From Armatimonadota bacterium (lineage in GTDB: Bacteria > Armatimonadota > Fimbriimonadia > Fimbriimonadales > Fimbriimonadaceae): 64,000 nt of DNA. The notes under the pieces are model-generated. The model was given only the letters and a program-made list of their open reading frames with translations, had not been told where the DNA came from and did not search any database. The first letter of the stretch is position 1. Each line of letters begins with the position of its first letter. A program made the translations under genes and the position numbers. This document shows positions 43,403 through 51,318 of the stretch, piece by piece. The stretch is from positions 206,960-270,959 of the forward strand of contig JACRPN010000009.1 of the NCBI GenBank assembly GCA_016223145.1, written 5' to 3'.

Positions 43403-44440
43403 ATGAAGTCACGCAGGATGCTTCCCGGGGATATCAGGACCTGCCTGGAGCTTTCGGATATTTGCGCTGTTGTGAAGGCGCGACAGATCTTCGAGCCGAT
43501 GCGTCGATTCATTCTCGATCTCATGCTCGCTGACAAACTTTGGGGATGTGTCGTAGACAAAGATTCGACTAATGAGCCTATGTGCTTTGGCAGCTGCATC
43601 TTCATTTCCGATGACATCGCGTCCGAACTTCGAGCGGGAAAGCATCCTTTTCTGCTTACTGAACTTTGCCAGAGTCGGGCTTTGCAAACGCACATTCTGA
43701 GCCTCAGCGAGGTTAAGAAGGAAAGCAAGCGCAAGAATCTCAATTTCTATGGTGCGCTATTCTCTTTTGCTCGCACCCACAACCCAGCGTCCTTCATTGC
43801 TGCCATGAATCAACTGCAGCGCGGTCTGGTTGAGACGATGGCTGGGTTTGGGCTGAAGCAATACTTCAAGCAGACATACGAAGGTGGCTGGGCCTCTCGA
43901 ACCTTCAAGAATTTTGCCATGCGGATGAAGTTTGGTGCTGAACTTGTCACCGCCTATGCAGGCGACACGTCGGATGAAGTTAAGACCCATCGTCCGTATC
44001 TGTTTGCTGCTACTAAGGAAGAGGCAGTAAACAAATTAGGGATGCCGATCTGCGAATTGATGTGGCCCGGCGATGCAGTCTTGGACCTTCCCCCAAGTGT
44101 TCGCATGATTCTGCGGCTGGAGATCGACGGGTGTTCGGGCAACCAAATGCAAGAAGCGCTACTAATAGGGCAAGGGACTGACGATAGCAACTGGGCCACA
44201 GCCATCAGGAAGGTCAGGAGCGACTCGCTCAAGAAGAACGCAATTGGCTTCGACGAGAATGCGTGCATTCGGGCTTGTGTTCGGAAATATGTCCAAGCGC
44301 ATCCTCAGGAACTCGGCGTGTTGCCGCTCCTTGCGGAGGGCGAGAAGAATGAATGGAGACCTCAAAATAGCGTCGCTGGGGGGGCATGTGCGGCTATCAA
44401 GGGCGCAATGGGTCTGTTGTCTACGAGTGCCCAGCAATAG
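43403..44440 (+). CDS. Unknown protein with possible C-terminal helix-turn-helix
   Basis: 345 residues from the ATG at 43403, six bases after TACAAT. The N-terminal 250 residues look alpha/beta and include RRFILDLMLADKLWGCVVDK and ALFSFARTHNPASFIAAMNQ, vaguely like an acetyltransferase fold. Near residue 225-275 the sequence LPPSVRMILRLEIDGCSGNQ, MQEALLIG resembles the LPPxxRxVLxLxxxG start of a sigma-region-4 or LuxR-type helix-turn-helix. Composition is less GC-rich than its neighbours. Function cannot be assigned; a regulator of neighbouring accessory genes is possible. Confidence 0.65.
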   Translation: MKSRRMLPGDIRTCLELSDICAVVKARQIFEPMRRFILDLMLADKLWGCVVDKDSTNEPMCFGSCIFISDDIASELRAGKHPFLLTELCQSRALQTHILSLSEVKKESKRKNLNFYGALFSFARTHNPASFIAAMNQLQRGLVETMAGFGLKQYFKQTYEGGWASRTFKNFAMRMKFGAELVTAYAGDTSDEVKTHRPYLFAATKEEAVNKLGMPICELMWPGDAVLDLPPSVRMILRLEIDGCSGNQMQEALLIGQGTDDSNWATAIRKVRSDSLKKNAIGFDENACIRACVRKYVQAHPQELGVLPLLAEGEKNEWRPQNSVAGGACAAIKGAMGLLSTSAQQ

Positions 44441-44559
44441 TCGGGGCTCATCCTCAGAAGCCGCGCCAAATGAATAGGTTCTGCTGGCCTGCCGCACGGA
44501 TGCTAATTCCTACAACTCCGCCGACATCACATTGCTCGGCAACGCATCCTCTCGAATTC

Positions 44560-44760
44560 CTATGGCTGGGCGGTGGCGGAGACGATGTCGGACCAGATGC
44601 CGATGGGGCCGCCGGCGTCGAGGTAGCGGGCGCGGTATTGGCGGACTTCGGGCTGGCCGGCGACGACGGGGGCGCGGGAGTCCAGATACGGTTCGGAGGA
44701 GTCGAAGCCGATGGCGCCTAGGTCCGCGTCGCGCGTTCGCTTGCTCTGCATCTCATTCAT
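44560..44760 (-). CDS. Tiny protein resembling the C-terminus of a fn3-like family
   Basis: 66 residues, with GGGAGAAA about 8 bases before the ATG. The end, GQPEVRQYRARYLDAGGPIG then IWSDIVSATAQP, is the common C-terminal strand pattern EVRxYRARYxxxxxPIGxWSD of longer bacterial proteins with a fibronectin-like fold. Either a real short form or a 5'-truncated relic with a chance start. It is divergent from the 45015 gene across the 21-base repeat block. Confidence 0.6.
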   Translation of the reverse strand: MNEMQSKRTRDADLGAIGFDSSEPYLDSRAPVVAGQPEVRQYRARYLDAGGPIGIWSDIVSATAQP

Positions 44761-44841
44761 CGTTCGTTTCTCCCTATGAGAGGATTCTAAGCGAACAATG
44801 CCACTTCCTGCAAGTTTCAGGCTGAAAAACTATCTTTCGCC

Positions 44842-45009
44842 CCTTGGAGCGGTTCGCCCGCTCCAAGGAACCGTTCATCCATTCCAGGGAGCGGTTGGTA
44901 TAATCCACCCAGCCATTCAACCGCTCCACGGAGCGCGCGGCCCGCTCCAAGGAGCGAACCACAGCCGCCAAGGAGGGCACCGAGGGCGCCAAGGAGCGAA
45001 CGGAGGAAT
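44842..45009. repeat. Eight tandem 21-base repeats
   Basis: Units start at 44842, 44863, 44884, 44905, 44926, 44947, 44968 and 44989, each beginning CCAAGGAGC or a variant (CCTTGGAGC, CCAGGGAGC, CCACGGAGC). Translated in the frame of the downstream gene they give heptads of the type SKERTTA/AKEGTEG, and on the minus strand RSLERA-type heptads. One unit (near 44899-44904) contains TATAAT. The last unit supplies the GGAGGA ribosome-binding site of the 45015 gene. Confidence 0.9.
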
Positions 45010-45014
45010 CCAAC

Positions 45015-45173
45015 ATGGTAGAGAGGTTGGCGACCGACAGCCGGACGCCCTACACCGCGAACTTCGACGGAAGCGAGGCGAACCAGACCGCGCACTTTAT
45101 CGGCAGATGGATGAGCACACGCAACGAGCCGGGACCCCTGAGCGAGAGGGTCAGCGCGACGGTTTCGAGGTAG
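45015..45173 (+). CDS. Tiny fn3-like protein downstream of the 21-base repeats
   Basis: 52 residues. GGAGGA sits 7 bases before the ATG. The sequence TPYTANFDGSEANQTAHFIG then RWMSTRNEPGPLSERVSATV matches the end of bacterial proteins of the type TAHYxxRWxxTRgexGPWSxxVSATI. The frame continues upstream through heptads (AKERTEESN) to a TAA at 44902, so it may be the surviving end of a longer protein whose coiled-coil part was cut by that stop. Function unknown. Confidence 0.6.
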   Translation: MVERLATDSRTPYTANFDGSEANQTAHFIGRWMSTRNEPGPLSERVSATVSR

Positions 45174-45358
45174 GCGTGGGGAGCTTCGGGACCCCTTCAA
45201 AGGCCAAAGACCTGGGCGCATTGACGGCAGGCAGATCCTGGAGGAACTTCACGGAGCCCAGTCGTGTTTGCCAATGTTGCCCAGGGTTGCAACGGGACAT
45301 GCCGTTGTGAAAGACTGCAGGAGCGGCCTTCTGAAGCCAGAATTAGGGCAGAAAGCAG

Positions 45359-46036
45359 ATGATACAGCCAACAGTTGGAATTCCACCCAGTCAATGGCCA
45401 GCGGTGGCCTTGCTCCTCAAAACTCCGGTCTCGAGCCTGAAGACGCTTGCCGCGAAGCTTGAGAGCCTTCCTCCCAGCGGATCGCTGACCAAAGCGGTCA
45501 AAGCTGCAGGCAAGATCGCGGATCTGGACACTGCCTCCGTTGAGGCCATGATGAGTGTTCTGGCTTCGTTGGCCATGTTGCAGAGGAGGCGAGGCTGCTC
45601 CGCATCGGAAGTGCTGTCAGTGGCAGCTGAGTTCCTCTCCACTGCGAAAGGACTCAAAGAATGGAACGCTCAAGCCTGGAAAGAGCGTGTGCCCGTCTTG
45701 TCGGCGCTACTCTCGACAGGCTCGTTACTATCTTATTTCGCCAAGATTCACGACTTGTATCATGCTCACTCGCACCTATTGTTGCGGTCGCAGATTCTGA
45801 CCGATGTTCGATGGGTGTTCGCCGAGAATGGGGAAAGCCTCGTCGGAGGCATTCCCACCCACACCCTCGTCCTTGAGTACATAGGCGCCGACTTTGAGTC
45901 CAAGACGATTGAGTTTACAATGGACGCCAGTGACATTGGCGCACTTCAGCGGCAGGTGGCTAGGGCGCAGCGAAAGCTGCGGACCGTCGCAGGTCATCTC
46001 AAGAATTCCAGTCTGACCGACTTCACTCCCCACTAG
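45359..46036 (+). CDS. Unknown protein, first gene of a lower-GC three-gene cluster
   Basis: 225 residues, soluble, mostly helical in its first half (VKAAGKIADLDTASVEAMMS, LASLAMLQRRRGCSASEVLS), with a strand-rich later part (THTLVLEYIGADFESKTIEF). The end, DIGALQRQVARAQRKLRTVA, is an amphipathic helix. I recognise no family. It is 7 bases upstream of the next gene and probably co-transcribed with it. Confidence 0.65.
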   Translation: MIQPTVGIPPSQWPAVALLLKTPVSSLKTLAAKLESLPPSGSLTKAVKAAGKIADLDTASVEAMMSVLASLAMLQRRRGCSASEVLSVAAEFLSTAKGLKEWNAQAWKERVPVLSALLSTGSLLSYFAKIHDLYHAHSHLLLRSQILTDVRWVFAENGESLVGGIPTHTLVLEYIGADFESKTIEFTMDASDIGALQRQVARAQRKLRTVAGHLKNSSLTDFTPH

Positions 46037-46043
46037 AAGGAAC

Positions 46044-46733
46044 ATGAGATATCTCGAACTAAAGAATCCTGGCATCATGACGCGTGGAGCATCGGACGTG
46101 ATCGCAGGGAACGACCTGTCAAGCATGTTGGGCGCCTACGGATGCTATAAGGGCCCATACAATCGGCTTCTTCAGACGACACCTAGGATCGATCCCCACG
46201 CCAGGCGCGGGTTCTGGGCTAGCGAAGACTTCACCACACCGGTCACAGCGGACCCTGTGGACATAAGAGACTATCTGTGCAGCATAAGGCCGCTCATCTA
46301 CGAGGACGTTGTATTTGCGAACTTAGCGGATTTCGAGTCGAACGCGAACACGGTTAGGGTCCCGCAGGAGATCGAAGAAGAGATTGAGCGTTCAAAATAC
46401 ATGCTTGATTTTGCCGAAAACTGGGATGCGGAAGGCAGCCCGGCCTACAAGAAGACCACTTGGGAACGGGCGGTCAAATTCCTTCGAAAGGAGGCGAGAG
46501 CGCTTTGGAAAGCTACCGGGCTAAACCTGCCGGCTCCGGAGATCAATCACGGCCCTCAGGGATCGGTGGACATCGACTGGACAGTCGGTGACCGTGCCCT
46601 ATTGGTCAACATTCCTGAGGACTCAAAGAGCCCTTGCGTGTACTATGGAAGATCCAACTGTGGCGATGCCCGTGGCCGGATTTGCCTTGAGAAGAGCAAC
46701 GCTTCACTTCTTCAGTGGCTTCTGCTTGACTGA
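46044..46733 (+). CDS. Unknown protein with NWD-type C-terminal domain
   Basis: 229 residues, preceded by AGAAGGAAC. From residue 125 the sequence (LDFAENWDAEGSPAYKKTTW, ERAVKFLRKEARALW, INHGPQGSVDIDWTVGDRAL, CVYYGRSNCGD) resembles a widespread domain with the pattern NWDGxGA...W/IERAxxFL...P.GxIxxxW...L.I.I....YYG. That family turns up in mobile and accessory regions; its activity is unknown. The N-terminal 120 residues look separate. Middle gene of the cluster. Confidence 0.7.
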   Translation: MRYLELKNPGIMTRGASDVIAGNDLSSMLGAYGCYKGPYNRLLQTTPRIDPHARRGFWASEDFTTPVTADPVDIRDYLCSIRPLIYEDVVFANLADFESNANTVRVPQEIEEEIERSKYMLDFAENWDAEGSPAYKKTTWERAVKFLRKEARALWKATGLNLPAPEINHGPQGSVDIDWTVGDRALLVNIPEDSKSPCVYYGRSNCGDARGRICLEKSNASLLQWLLLD

Positions 46734-46756
46734 GCCCGCTGCGTGGGACTTTTCCA

Positions 46757-47152
46757 ATGGCTAACTGGAATGCTGAAGCTATCCCGAACGATGCTCGGCT
46801 ATTCCTTCGCGTTCATCGAAACTGGCTACGAGAAGGGGCAGCGACATCAGGTGCGTTCAAGTATCAGACAAACCAGGATGATCCAAATGCATCACCTGGC
46901 CTATCGACAGATTGGGAGAAGTACAGTACGCCGGAAGAAACTCAGGGTAGGTTCGCTCCAGACAAACCTGCAGAGAATTATGCGGTCTACTCACTCGTTG
47001 CCGGGCTTGTACGAGAGGTGGAAAGTCAAGTAGTTAATCACACGCCAGATGAGAAGCGGAACAACCGTGCCCATACCGACGTTCAAGGAGCGATCAATGA
47101 GGCAGAGGCCAGAAAGCGGATGCGGGACATAGCTGTAACGGAGATCCCTTAG
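46757..47152 (+). CDS. Unknown protein of the DWxKYSTPEExxR type
   Basis: 131 residues. It contains IPNDARLFLRVHRNWLREGA near the start, STDWEKYSTPEETQGRFAPD in the middle and NHTPDEKRNNRAHTDVQGAI near the end. This recurrent pattern (LFxRVH, DWxKYSTPxxxR, HxPxxxNxAHTxV) is found in short proteins often next to NWD-domain genes like the one upstream. It could be a pair acting together. Activity unknown. Starts 23 bases after the previous stop without a clear ribosome-binding site. Confidence 0.7.
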   Translation: MANWNAEAIPNDARLFLRVHRNWLREGAATSGAFKYQTNQDDPNASPGLSTDWEKYSTPEETQGRFAPDKPAENYAVYSLVAGLVREVESQVVNHTPDEKRNNRAHTDVQGAINEAEARKRMRDIAVTEIP

Positions 47153-47209
47153 TGAAGAACCGCCGACCTTCGGCTGGGTAATTGGACTCAAGTCAGAAGA
47201 CTGAATAAA

Positions 47210-47420
47210 TCACGCCAACACCCCCCTCAAATACCTCCCCGTCCAGCTTCCTTCGACGTCCGCCACTTCTTCAGGCGTGCCCATCGCCACGACCTTGCCG
47301 CCGCCGGTGCCGCCTTCGGGGCCGAGGTCGATCACCCAGTCCATCGTTTTGATGACGTCGAGATTGTGCTCAATGACGATCATGGTGTTGCCTTGGTCTC
47401 CCGATCATCGGGACAGGACC
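47210..47420 (-). pseudogene. uvrA 3'-end relic 8, nearly intact tail
   Basis: Minus strand encodes [64 protein letters not shown] and a stop at 47210-47212, with no internal break over 60 codons. Upstream of this a TCCCGATGATCGGGA replaces the HRLV codons and adds a stop. This is the copy closest to the long ORF and the least damaged. Confidence 0.88.
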
Positions 47421-47432
47421 CCGAGTTGGTCA

Positions 47433-47654
47433 TTACTCCTTCTTTCTCCCGAAGAGAAACCAGTACCGCAGCTCCTGAATCCCGGTGACACCGAGAATCA
47501 TCGGCGCACCCCAAAGCCCGCGAAGAAACCGCCCTTGGGTGAACTTGCCATCAGCCGCAAGTGCAAGTGCAAATCCAGCAATCCAGACGACCGACAGCAC
47601 AAGCCCCATCTTCACCCGAGCCCACGGTCGGTATACGAAAGGTCTCTTCCTCAT
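47433..47654 (-). CDS. Small two-helix membrane protein
   Basis: 73 residues. Two hydrophobic helices (VKMGLVLSVVWIAGFALAL and GAPMILGVTGIQELRYWFLF) flanked by basic ends (RKRPFVYRPWAR, GRKKE). Function unknown. It is the only gene between the long UvrA C-terminal ORF and relic 8, and fills that interval. Confidence 0.65.
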   Translation of the reverse strand: MRKRPFVYRPWARVKMGLVLSVVWIAGFALALAADGKFTQGRFLRGLWGAPMILGVTGIQELRYWFLFGRKKE

Positions 47655-47658
47655 TGCT

Positions 47659-48669
47659 TCAAGTCCTTGAGAGCACCCCCTTCAAATACCTCCCCGTCCA
47701 ACTGTCCCCATTGGCGGCGACTTCTTCGGGGGTTCCCATGGCGACAACCCGTCCGCCTCCAGTGCCCCCTTCTGGCCCTAAGTCAATGACCCAATCCGCA
47801 GTCTTGATGACATCGAGATTGTGTTCAATGACGATCATCGTGTTGCCCTGGTCCACCAAGCGGTGCAGGACCCCGAGCAGGTTCTTGACGTCCTCAAAGT
47901 GCAGCCCCGTCGTGGGCTCGTCGAGGATGTAGAGCGTCCTCCCGGTCGAGCGCTTCGAGAGCTCCTCCGCCAGCTTCACCCTTTGCGCCTCGCCGCCGGA
48001 GAGCGTGGTCGCCGGCTGGCCGAGTTTGATGTAGCCCAGCCCCACGTCCAGCAGCGTCGCCATCTTGCGGTGGATCTTGGGGATGGCGCTGAAGAACTCC
48101 TCCGCCTCCTCGACCGTCATCGCCAGCACGTCGGCGATGTTCTTGCCCTTATAGCGCACCTCCAGCGTCTCGCGGTTGTAGCGCCGGCCCTTGCAGACCT
48201 CGCACGGCACGTAGACGTCCGGCAGGAAGTGCATCTCGATCTTGATGATGCCGTCGCCCTTGCACGCCTCGCACCGCCCGCCCTTGACGTTGAAGCTGAA
48301 GCGGCCGTTCTTGTAGCCGCGGATCTTGGCGTCGGGGGTCATGGCAAACAGCTCGCGGACCATGTCGAAGGTGCCGGTGTAGGTGGCGGGGTTGCTGCGG
48401 GGGGTGCGCCCGATGGGGGATTGGTCGATGTCGATGACCTTGTCGATGCCCTCGTGGCCCTCGATGGCGTCGTGCGCGGCCCAGGTGGTGCGGGTGCCGT
48501 AGACCTCGTACATGAGGCGGGGGAAGAGGGTGTCCTGGACGAGGGTGGACTTGCCGGAGCCGGAGACGCCGGTGACGCAGGTGAAGAGGCCGCGCGGGAT
48601 GGCGACGTCGATGGCGCGGAGGTTGTTGCCTGAGGCGCCGCGCAGGACGATCCAGCCGTTGTTGCTCAA
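47659..48669 (-). CDS. UvrA C-terminal ABC domain only (5'-truncated uvrA copy)
   Basis: 336 residues from a TTG; full UvrA is about 940. It has the complete second nucleotide-binding domain: Walker [12 protein letters not shown], the zinc finger [20 protein letters not shown] followed by [10 protein letters not shown], signature [20 protein letters not shown], Walker [15 protein letters not shown], switch His IVIEHN, and the glycine-rich end. The first codons belong to a 77-base tandem repeat that abuts the domain at [16 protein letters not shown]. The N-terminal two thirds of uvrA are not in the window. UvrA needs both ABC domains for damage recognition, so this is likely a fragment, although its frame is intact. 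Confidence 0.85.
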   Translation of the reverse strand: MSNNGWIVLRGASGNNLRAIDVAIPRGLFTCVTGVSGSGKSTLVQDTLFPRLMYEVYGTRTTWAAHDAIEGHEGIDKVIDIDQSPIGRTPRSNPATYTGTFDMVRELFAMTPDAKIRGYKNGRFSFNVKGGRCEACKGDGIIKIEMHFLPDVYVPCEVCKGRRYNRETLEVRYKGKNIADVLAMTVEEAEEFFSAIPKIHRKMATLLDVGLGYIKLGQPATTLSGGEAQRVKLAEELSKRSTGRTLYILDEPTTGLHFEDVKNLLGVLHRLVDQGNTMIVIEHNLDVIKTADWVIDLGPEGGTGGGRVVAMGTPEEVAANGDSWTGRYLKGVLSRT

Positions 48670-48905
48670 CGGGGCGCCTCCAACTTGGGAGGTGAGGTGC
48701 CCAGGCGAGACGCCTGTGCTACATCGTTCCAGCCGTTGGCGCTCAACGGGGCGCCTCCAACTTGGGAGGTGAGCTGCACAGGCGAGACGCCTGGGCTACA
48801 TCGTTCCAGCCGTTGTTGCTCAACGGGGCGCCTCCCAGTGGAGTGGTGGGCCACCCAGGCAAGATGCCTGGGCTACGTCGTTCCAGCCGTTGTTGCTCAT
48901 CGATT
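48649..48905. repeat. Three tandem 77-base repeats plus a partial fourth
   Basis: Units run 48649-48725, 48726-48802 and 48803-48879, then a partial copy from 48880. Each starts GTTCCAGCCGTTG (first unit GATCC) and contains hairpin words GGCGAGACGCC and CCTCCAACTTGGGAGG. The same unit, once, is at 51255-51350. It adjoins the truncated start of the UvrA domain. Confidence 0.88.
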
Positions 48906-48957
48906 GAAAGCACCCCGATGATCGGGGCGCACTCCCAAAGACATGTGGACAGAAGTA
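48880..48957. repeat. Direct repeat shared with 51319-51395
   Basis: From GTTCCAGCCGTTGTTGCTCA through CACCCCGATGATCGGGGCGC to ACATGTGGACAGAAGTAT this stretch is the same as 51319-51395 with a single change near the end (AGAAGTAT versus AGGAGTAT). It includes a CCCCGATGATCGGGG palindrome. The two copies flank the XRE-cupin and ChaN/EreA-like genes. Confidence 0.88.
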
Positions 48958-49006
48958 TAGCTGATCGACAAGCGGCACGGATGTCCAAAATCGCGACGGC
49001 CCGGTG

Positions 49007-49711
49007 TCAAGACTTGGCTTTGTCGTCTAGTCGAACCGAGAGGATCCTCACAGGTAGCGAACTGCCCTGGGCGGGGGCGTAGATGTGCTCTTCGGCGCTC
49101 CAGAAAGTCACCGATTCGCCTTCCCCGAGCTTCACCGGACGCCCGCCGACGGTGATGATCGCGTCGCCTTTCAGGACATAGGCGAACTCCTCGCCGGCGT
49201 GGCTTCGCACATCGCTTGGCGCGTAGAGTTCGACGACGGTAGGTAGGAGTTTTCCGGCGTCTAGGCGGCTCTTGAGTATGAGCAAGGGAACGCGTGCGCC
49301 TCTTCGGACCAGCTCGCGTCGCTCCTTCTCGGTAAGCGGACGATCAAGGCCGGCAAGCACGCCCGAACCGAAGTCCGAAAGCTCGTACCAGCGGTCGTCT
49401 TCGGCTCGGTGCACTGCGAATGTCTCGCTTTCCTTCTTCGAGGGCTTGGCAAGCGAAGCCACATGGATGCCCAGCGCCTCACAGAGCTTGAGAACGGTCA
49501 TCGAGTTCGGCGTTCCGCCCTGCTCGATCCGAACGATCGAGTTCTTGCTGACGAGGGCCAAAGCGGCGAGGTCACGGATCGAGAGGCCTATGCTTCGCCT
49601 CGCGCGCCGAAGCCGTGCGCCAATCACGACGGGACTGGCGCTCGCAAGCAGTTCTCGCATCGCCTTCTGTTGATCGATGATCGGCTTTGCCTTAACGTCC
49701 TTCTGACTCAC
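49007..49711 (-). CDS. XRE-family regulator with C-terminal cupin domain
   Basis: 234 residues. The helix-turn-helix is RRARRSIGLSIRDLAALALV, SKNSIVRIEQGG. The cupin (YAPSDVRSHAGEEFAYVLKG, DAIITVGGRPVKLGEGESVT) senses a small ligand or metal. Such regulators often control a neighbouring gene; here the divergent neighbour at 49772 shares a 60-base promoter region. Repression or activation of that gene is a reasonable inference. TAGGAT lies upstream of the GTG start. Confidence 0.9.
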   Translation of the reverse strand: MSQKDVKAKPIIDQQKAMRELLASASPVVIGARLRRARRSIGLSIRDLAALALVSKNSIVRIEQGGTPNSMTVLKLCEALGIHVASLAKPSKKESETFAVHRAEDDRWYELSDFGSGVLAGLDRPLTEKERRELVRRGARVPLLILKSRLDAGKLLPTVVELYAPSDVRSHAGEEFAYVLKGDAIITVGGRPVKLGEGESVTFWSAEEHIYAPAQGSSLPVRILSVRLDDKAKS

Positions 49712-49771
49712 TTTCGCAGTATCCTACCCTTTGGGAACAAAGCCAGTCCACGTATTGGTATTGTATTATCG

Positions 49772-51046
49772 ATGGTACAGTATCTATTCCTTGCAAGCGT
49801 TTGCCTGGGCTCTCTATCGGGCTCGCAAGAACGGGCACCGAACAACCCCTTCGAGCTGGGGAAGGCCGAGCGGCTTGCCGGCAACCCGCTGAAGCATTAC
49901 ACCGAGTTGCTCGAGAGGGAGTCTGAGATCCGCAAGATGGATGCTTCTCTCTACGACCAGCTTGTGGCCACCGCGCTGGCGACGATGGGAGATGTCCGCG
50001 GCGCTACGGAGGCATGGGGCCGAACCAAGCAACCCTTCAAGGCCAAAGGGCCCATTCTGGAATCTCATTTGATGGGGATGAAGCCGATCGATGCGGTCGT
50101 GGAGATCGTTCGGAAAGCCGAACATCATCAAGTCGTGATGCTGGGTGAGGAGCATGTCAAGCCCCAGAGCAGATGTTTGATGATCCCTTTGCTGAGGGCG
50201 CTGAGGAAGAAGGGGTTCACGTACTTCGCCGCCGAGACGTTCAACCTGGACCTTTCCGAGACAATCAGGTGTGGCTATCCGCTCCTCGACACGGGTACCT
50301 ACACCCAGGATCCTGTCTTCGCCCAAGGTGTGCGCGAAGCGATGGCGCTCGGCTACAAGCTCGTGCCCTATGAAGCAACCGAACAAGCGCCAAGGAAGGA
50401 AGACCCGACTCTACAGTATTACCAGAACTTCCGGGAGCGCACCGAAGCTCAGAATCTGAAGGAGCGGATTCTCGATAAGGATCCCAAAGCGAAGATCATC
50501 GTCTGGGCCGGCAGGGCACACGTTTATGAAAGCACGGCGAAGGTGGCGGACGACGAGTGGACGCCGATGGCGTACTGCTTTAGGCAGATCACAGGAATCG
50601 ATCCTCTCTCGGTATACCTCGCGAACATGCTCGAAGAGAGCTCGCCCGCTCTCGAATGGCCCGCTTACCGCTACGCCACGTCGATGGGCCTCGTTAAGAC
50701 GCCGACCGTTTTCGTGGATCGAGCGGGTAACCCATACGGTGACGATTTCGACGTCATGGTGTTTTTTCCCAAGGTCACCTACATCCGCGGAAGGGCAGAT
50801 TGGCTCTCGCGCACTTTAGGAAGAGTCCCTGTCGAGATACCGGAGAGCATCTTGGCGAGAGAGGGTATGCAACTTGTTCAGGCGTTCGTGTCAGGCGAGC
50901 CTCTGACCGCGGTGCCCATTGACCAAATCTTAATCCTGCCAGGTGATCCAGTGCCAGTCCTTATGCTGCCAAAAGGTGGTTCGTTCGACGTGCGCAGCAT
51001 CAATCCTGCCGGCGACGTGCAGGGAGTCGCGAAGCTGAAATCGTAG
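49772..51046 (+). CDS. Exported ChaN/EreA-like protein
   Basis: 424 residues from the ATG at 49772, opening with a signal peptide (VQYLFLASVCLGSLSGSQ). The domain has QVVMLGEEHVKPQSR, GFTYFAAETFNLD, GYKLVPYEATEQAP and KAKIIVWAGRAHVYE. The GExH start, E-T pair, Y-E and late GRAHVYE pattern is that of the ChaN/TraB/erythromycin-esterase fold. Hydrolase or heme-linked function is possible; residues cannot settle which. Divergent from the XRE-cupin gene and bounded by duplicated repeats. A longer ORF start at 49409 is a shadow of the regulator gene. Confidence 0.75.
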   Translation: MVQYLFLASVCLGSLSGSQERAPNNPFELGKAERLAGNPLKHYTELLERESEIRKMDASLYDQLVATALATMGDVRGATEAWGRTKQPFKAKGPILESHLMGMKPIDAVVEIVRKAEHHQVVMLGEEHVKPQSRCLMIPLLRALRKKGFTYFAAETFNLDLSETIRCGYPLLDTGTYTQDPVFAQGVREAMALGYKLVPYEATEQAPRKEDPTLQYYQNFRERTEAQNLKERILDKDPKAKIIVWAGRAHVYESTAKVADDEWTPMAYCFRQITGIDPLSVYLANMLEESSPALEWPAYRYATSMGLVKTPTVFVDRAGNPYGDDFDVMVFFPKVTYIRGRADWLSRTLGRVPVEIPESILAREGMQLVQAFVSGEPLTAVPIDQILILPGDPVPVLMLPKGGSFDVRSINPAGDVQGVAKLKS

Positions 51047-51161
51047 CGCGATCCGTTTGCCGCGCTTTTCAGCAGTCGAAGCGGCTCGTGGAGCGAACAG
51101 ATCCCTGGAAACCTGACTTGGGTGCCGGCCGTGTCATCCGGTTCCTAAGGACCAGGCTCAA

Positions 51162-51260
51162 TGGTGACGCAGGTGAAGAGGCCCCGCGGGATGTCGACGT
51201 CGATGGCGCGGAGGTTGTTGCCTGAGGCGCCGCGGAGAATGAGCCGGGCGTTGGCTCTCA
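51162..51260 (-). pseudogene. uvrA fragment: start of the second ABC domain
   Basis: Minus strand gives [33 protein letters not shown], then unrelated sequence. This equals the first 30 codons of the long UvrA domain ORF ([28 protein letters not shown]) and stops just before Walker A. It is followed at higher coordinates by one copy of the 77-base unit and the shared direct repeat. Confidence 0.85.
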
Positions 51261-51318
51261 TCCGCAATCCTCCCAAATGGGCGGTGAGCTGCACAGGCGA
51301 GACGCCTGTGCTACATCG

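Noticed and set aside
44560..45173. Prophage remnant
   Set aside because: The two tiny proteins resemble ends of fn3-like proteins sometimes seen near phage genes, but no integrase, portal, capsid or tail gene is present.
34581..47420. Classical integron with attC sites
   Set aside because: No integron integrase is in the window and the inter-gene elements are recognisable uvrA coding sequence, not attC-type sites with core GTTRRRY.
48649..48905. Possible CRISPR array
   Set aside because: The 77-base units are contiguous, with no unique spacers between them.
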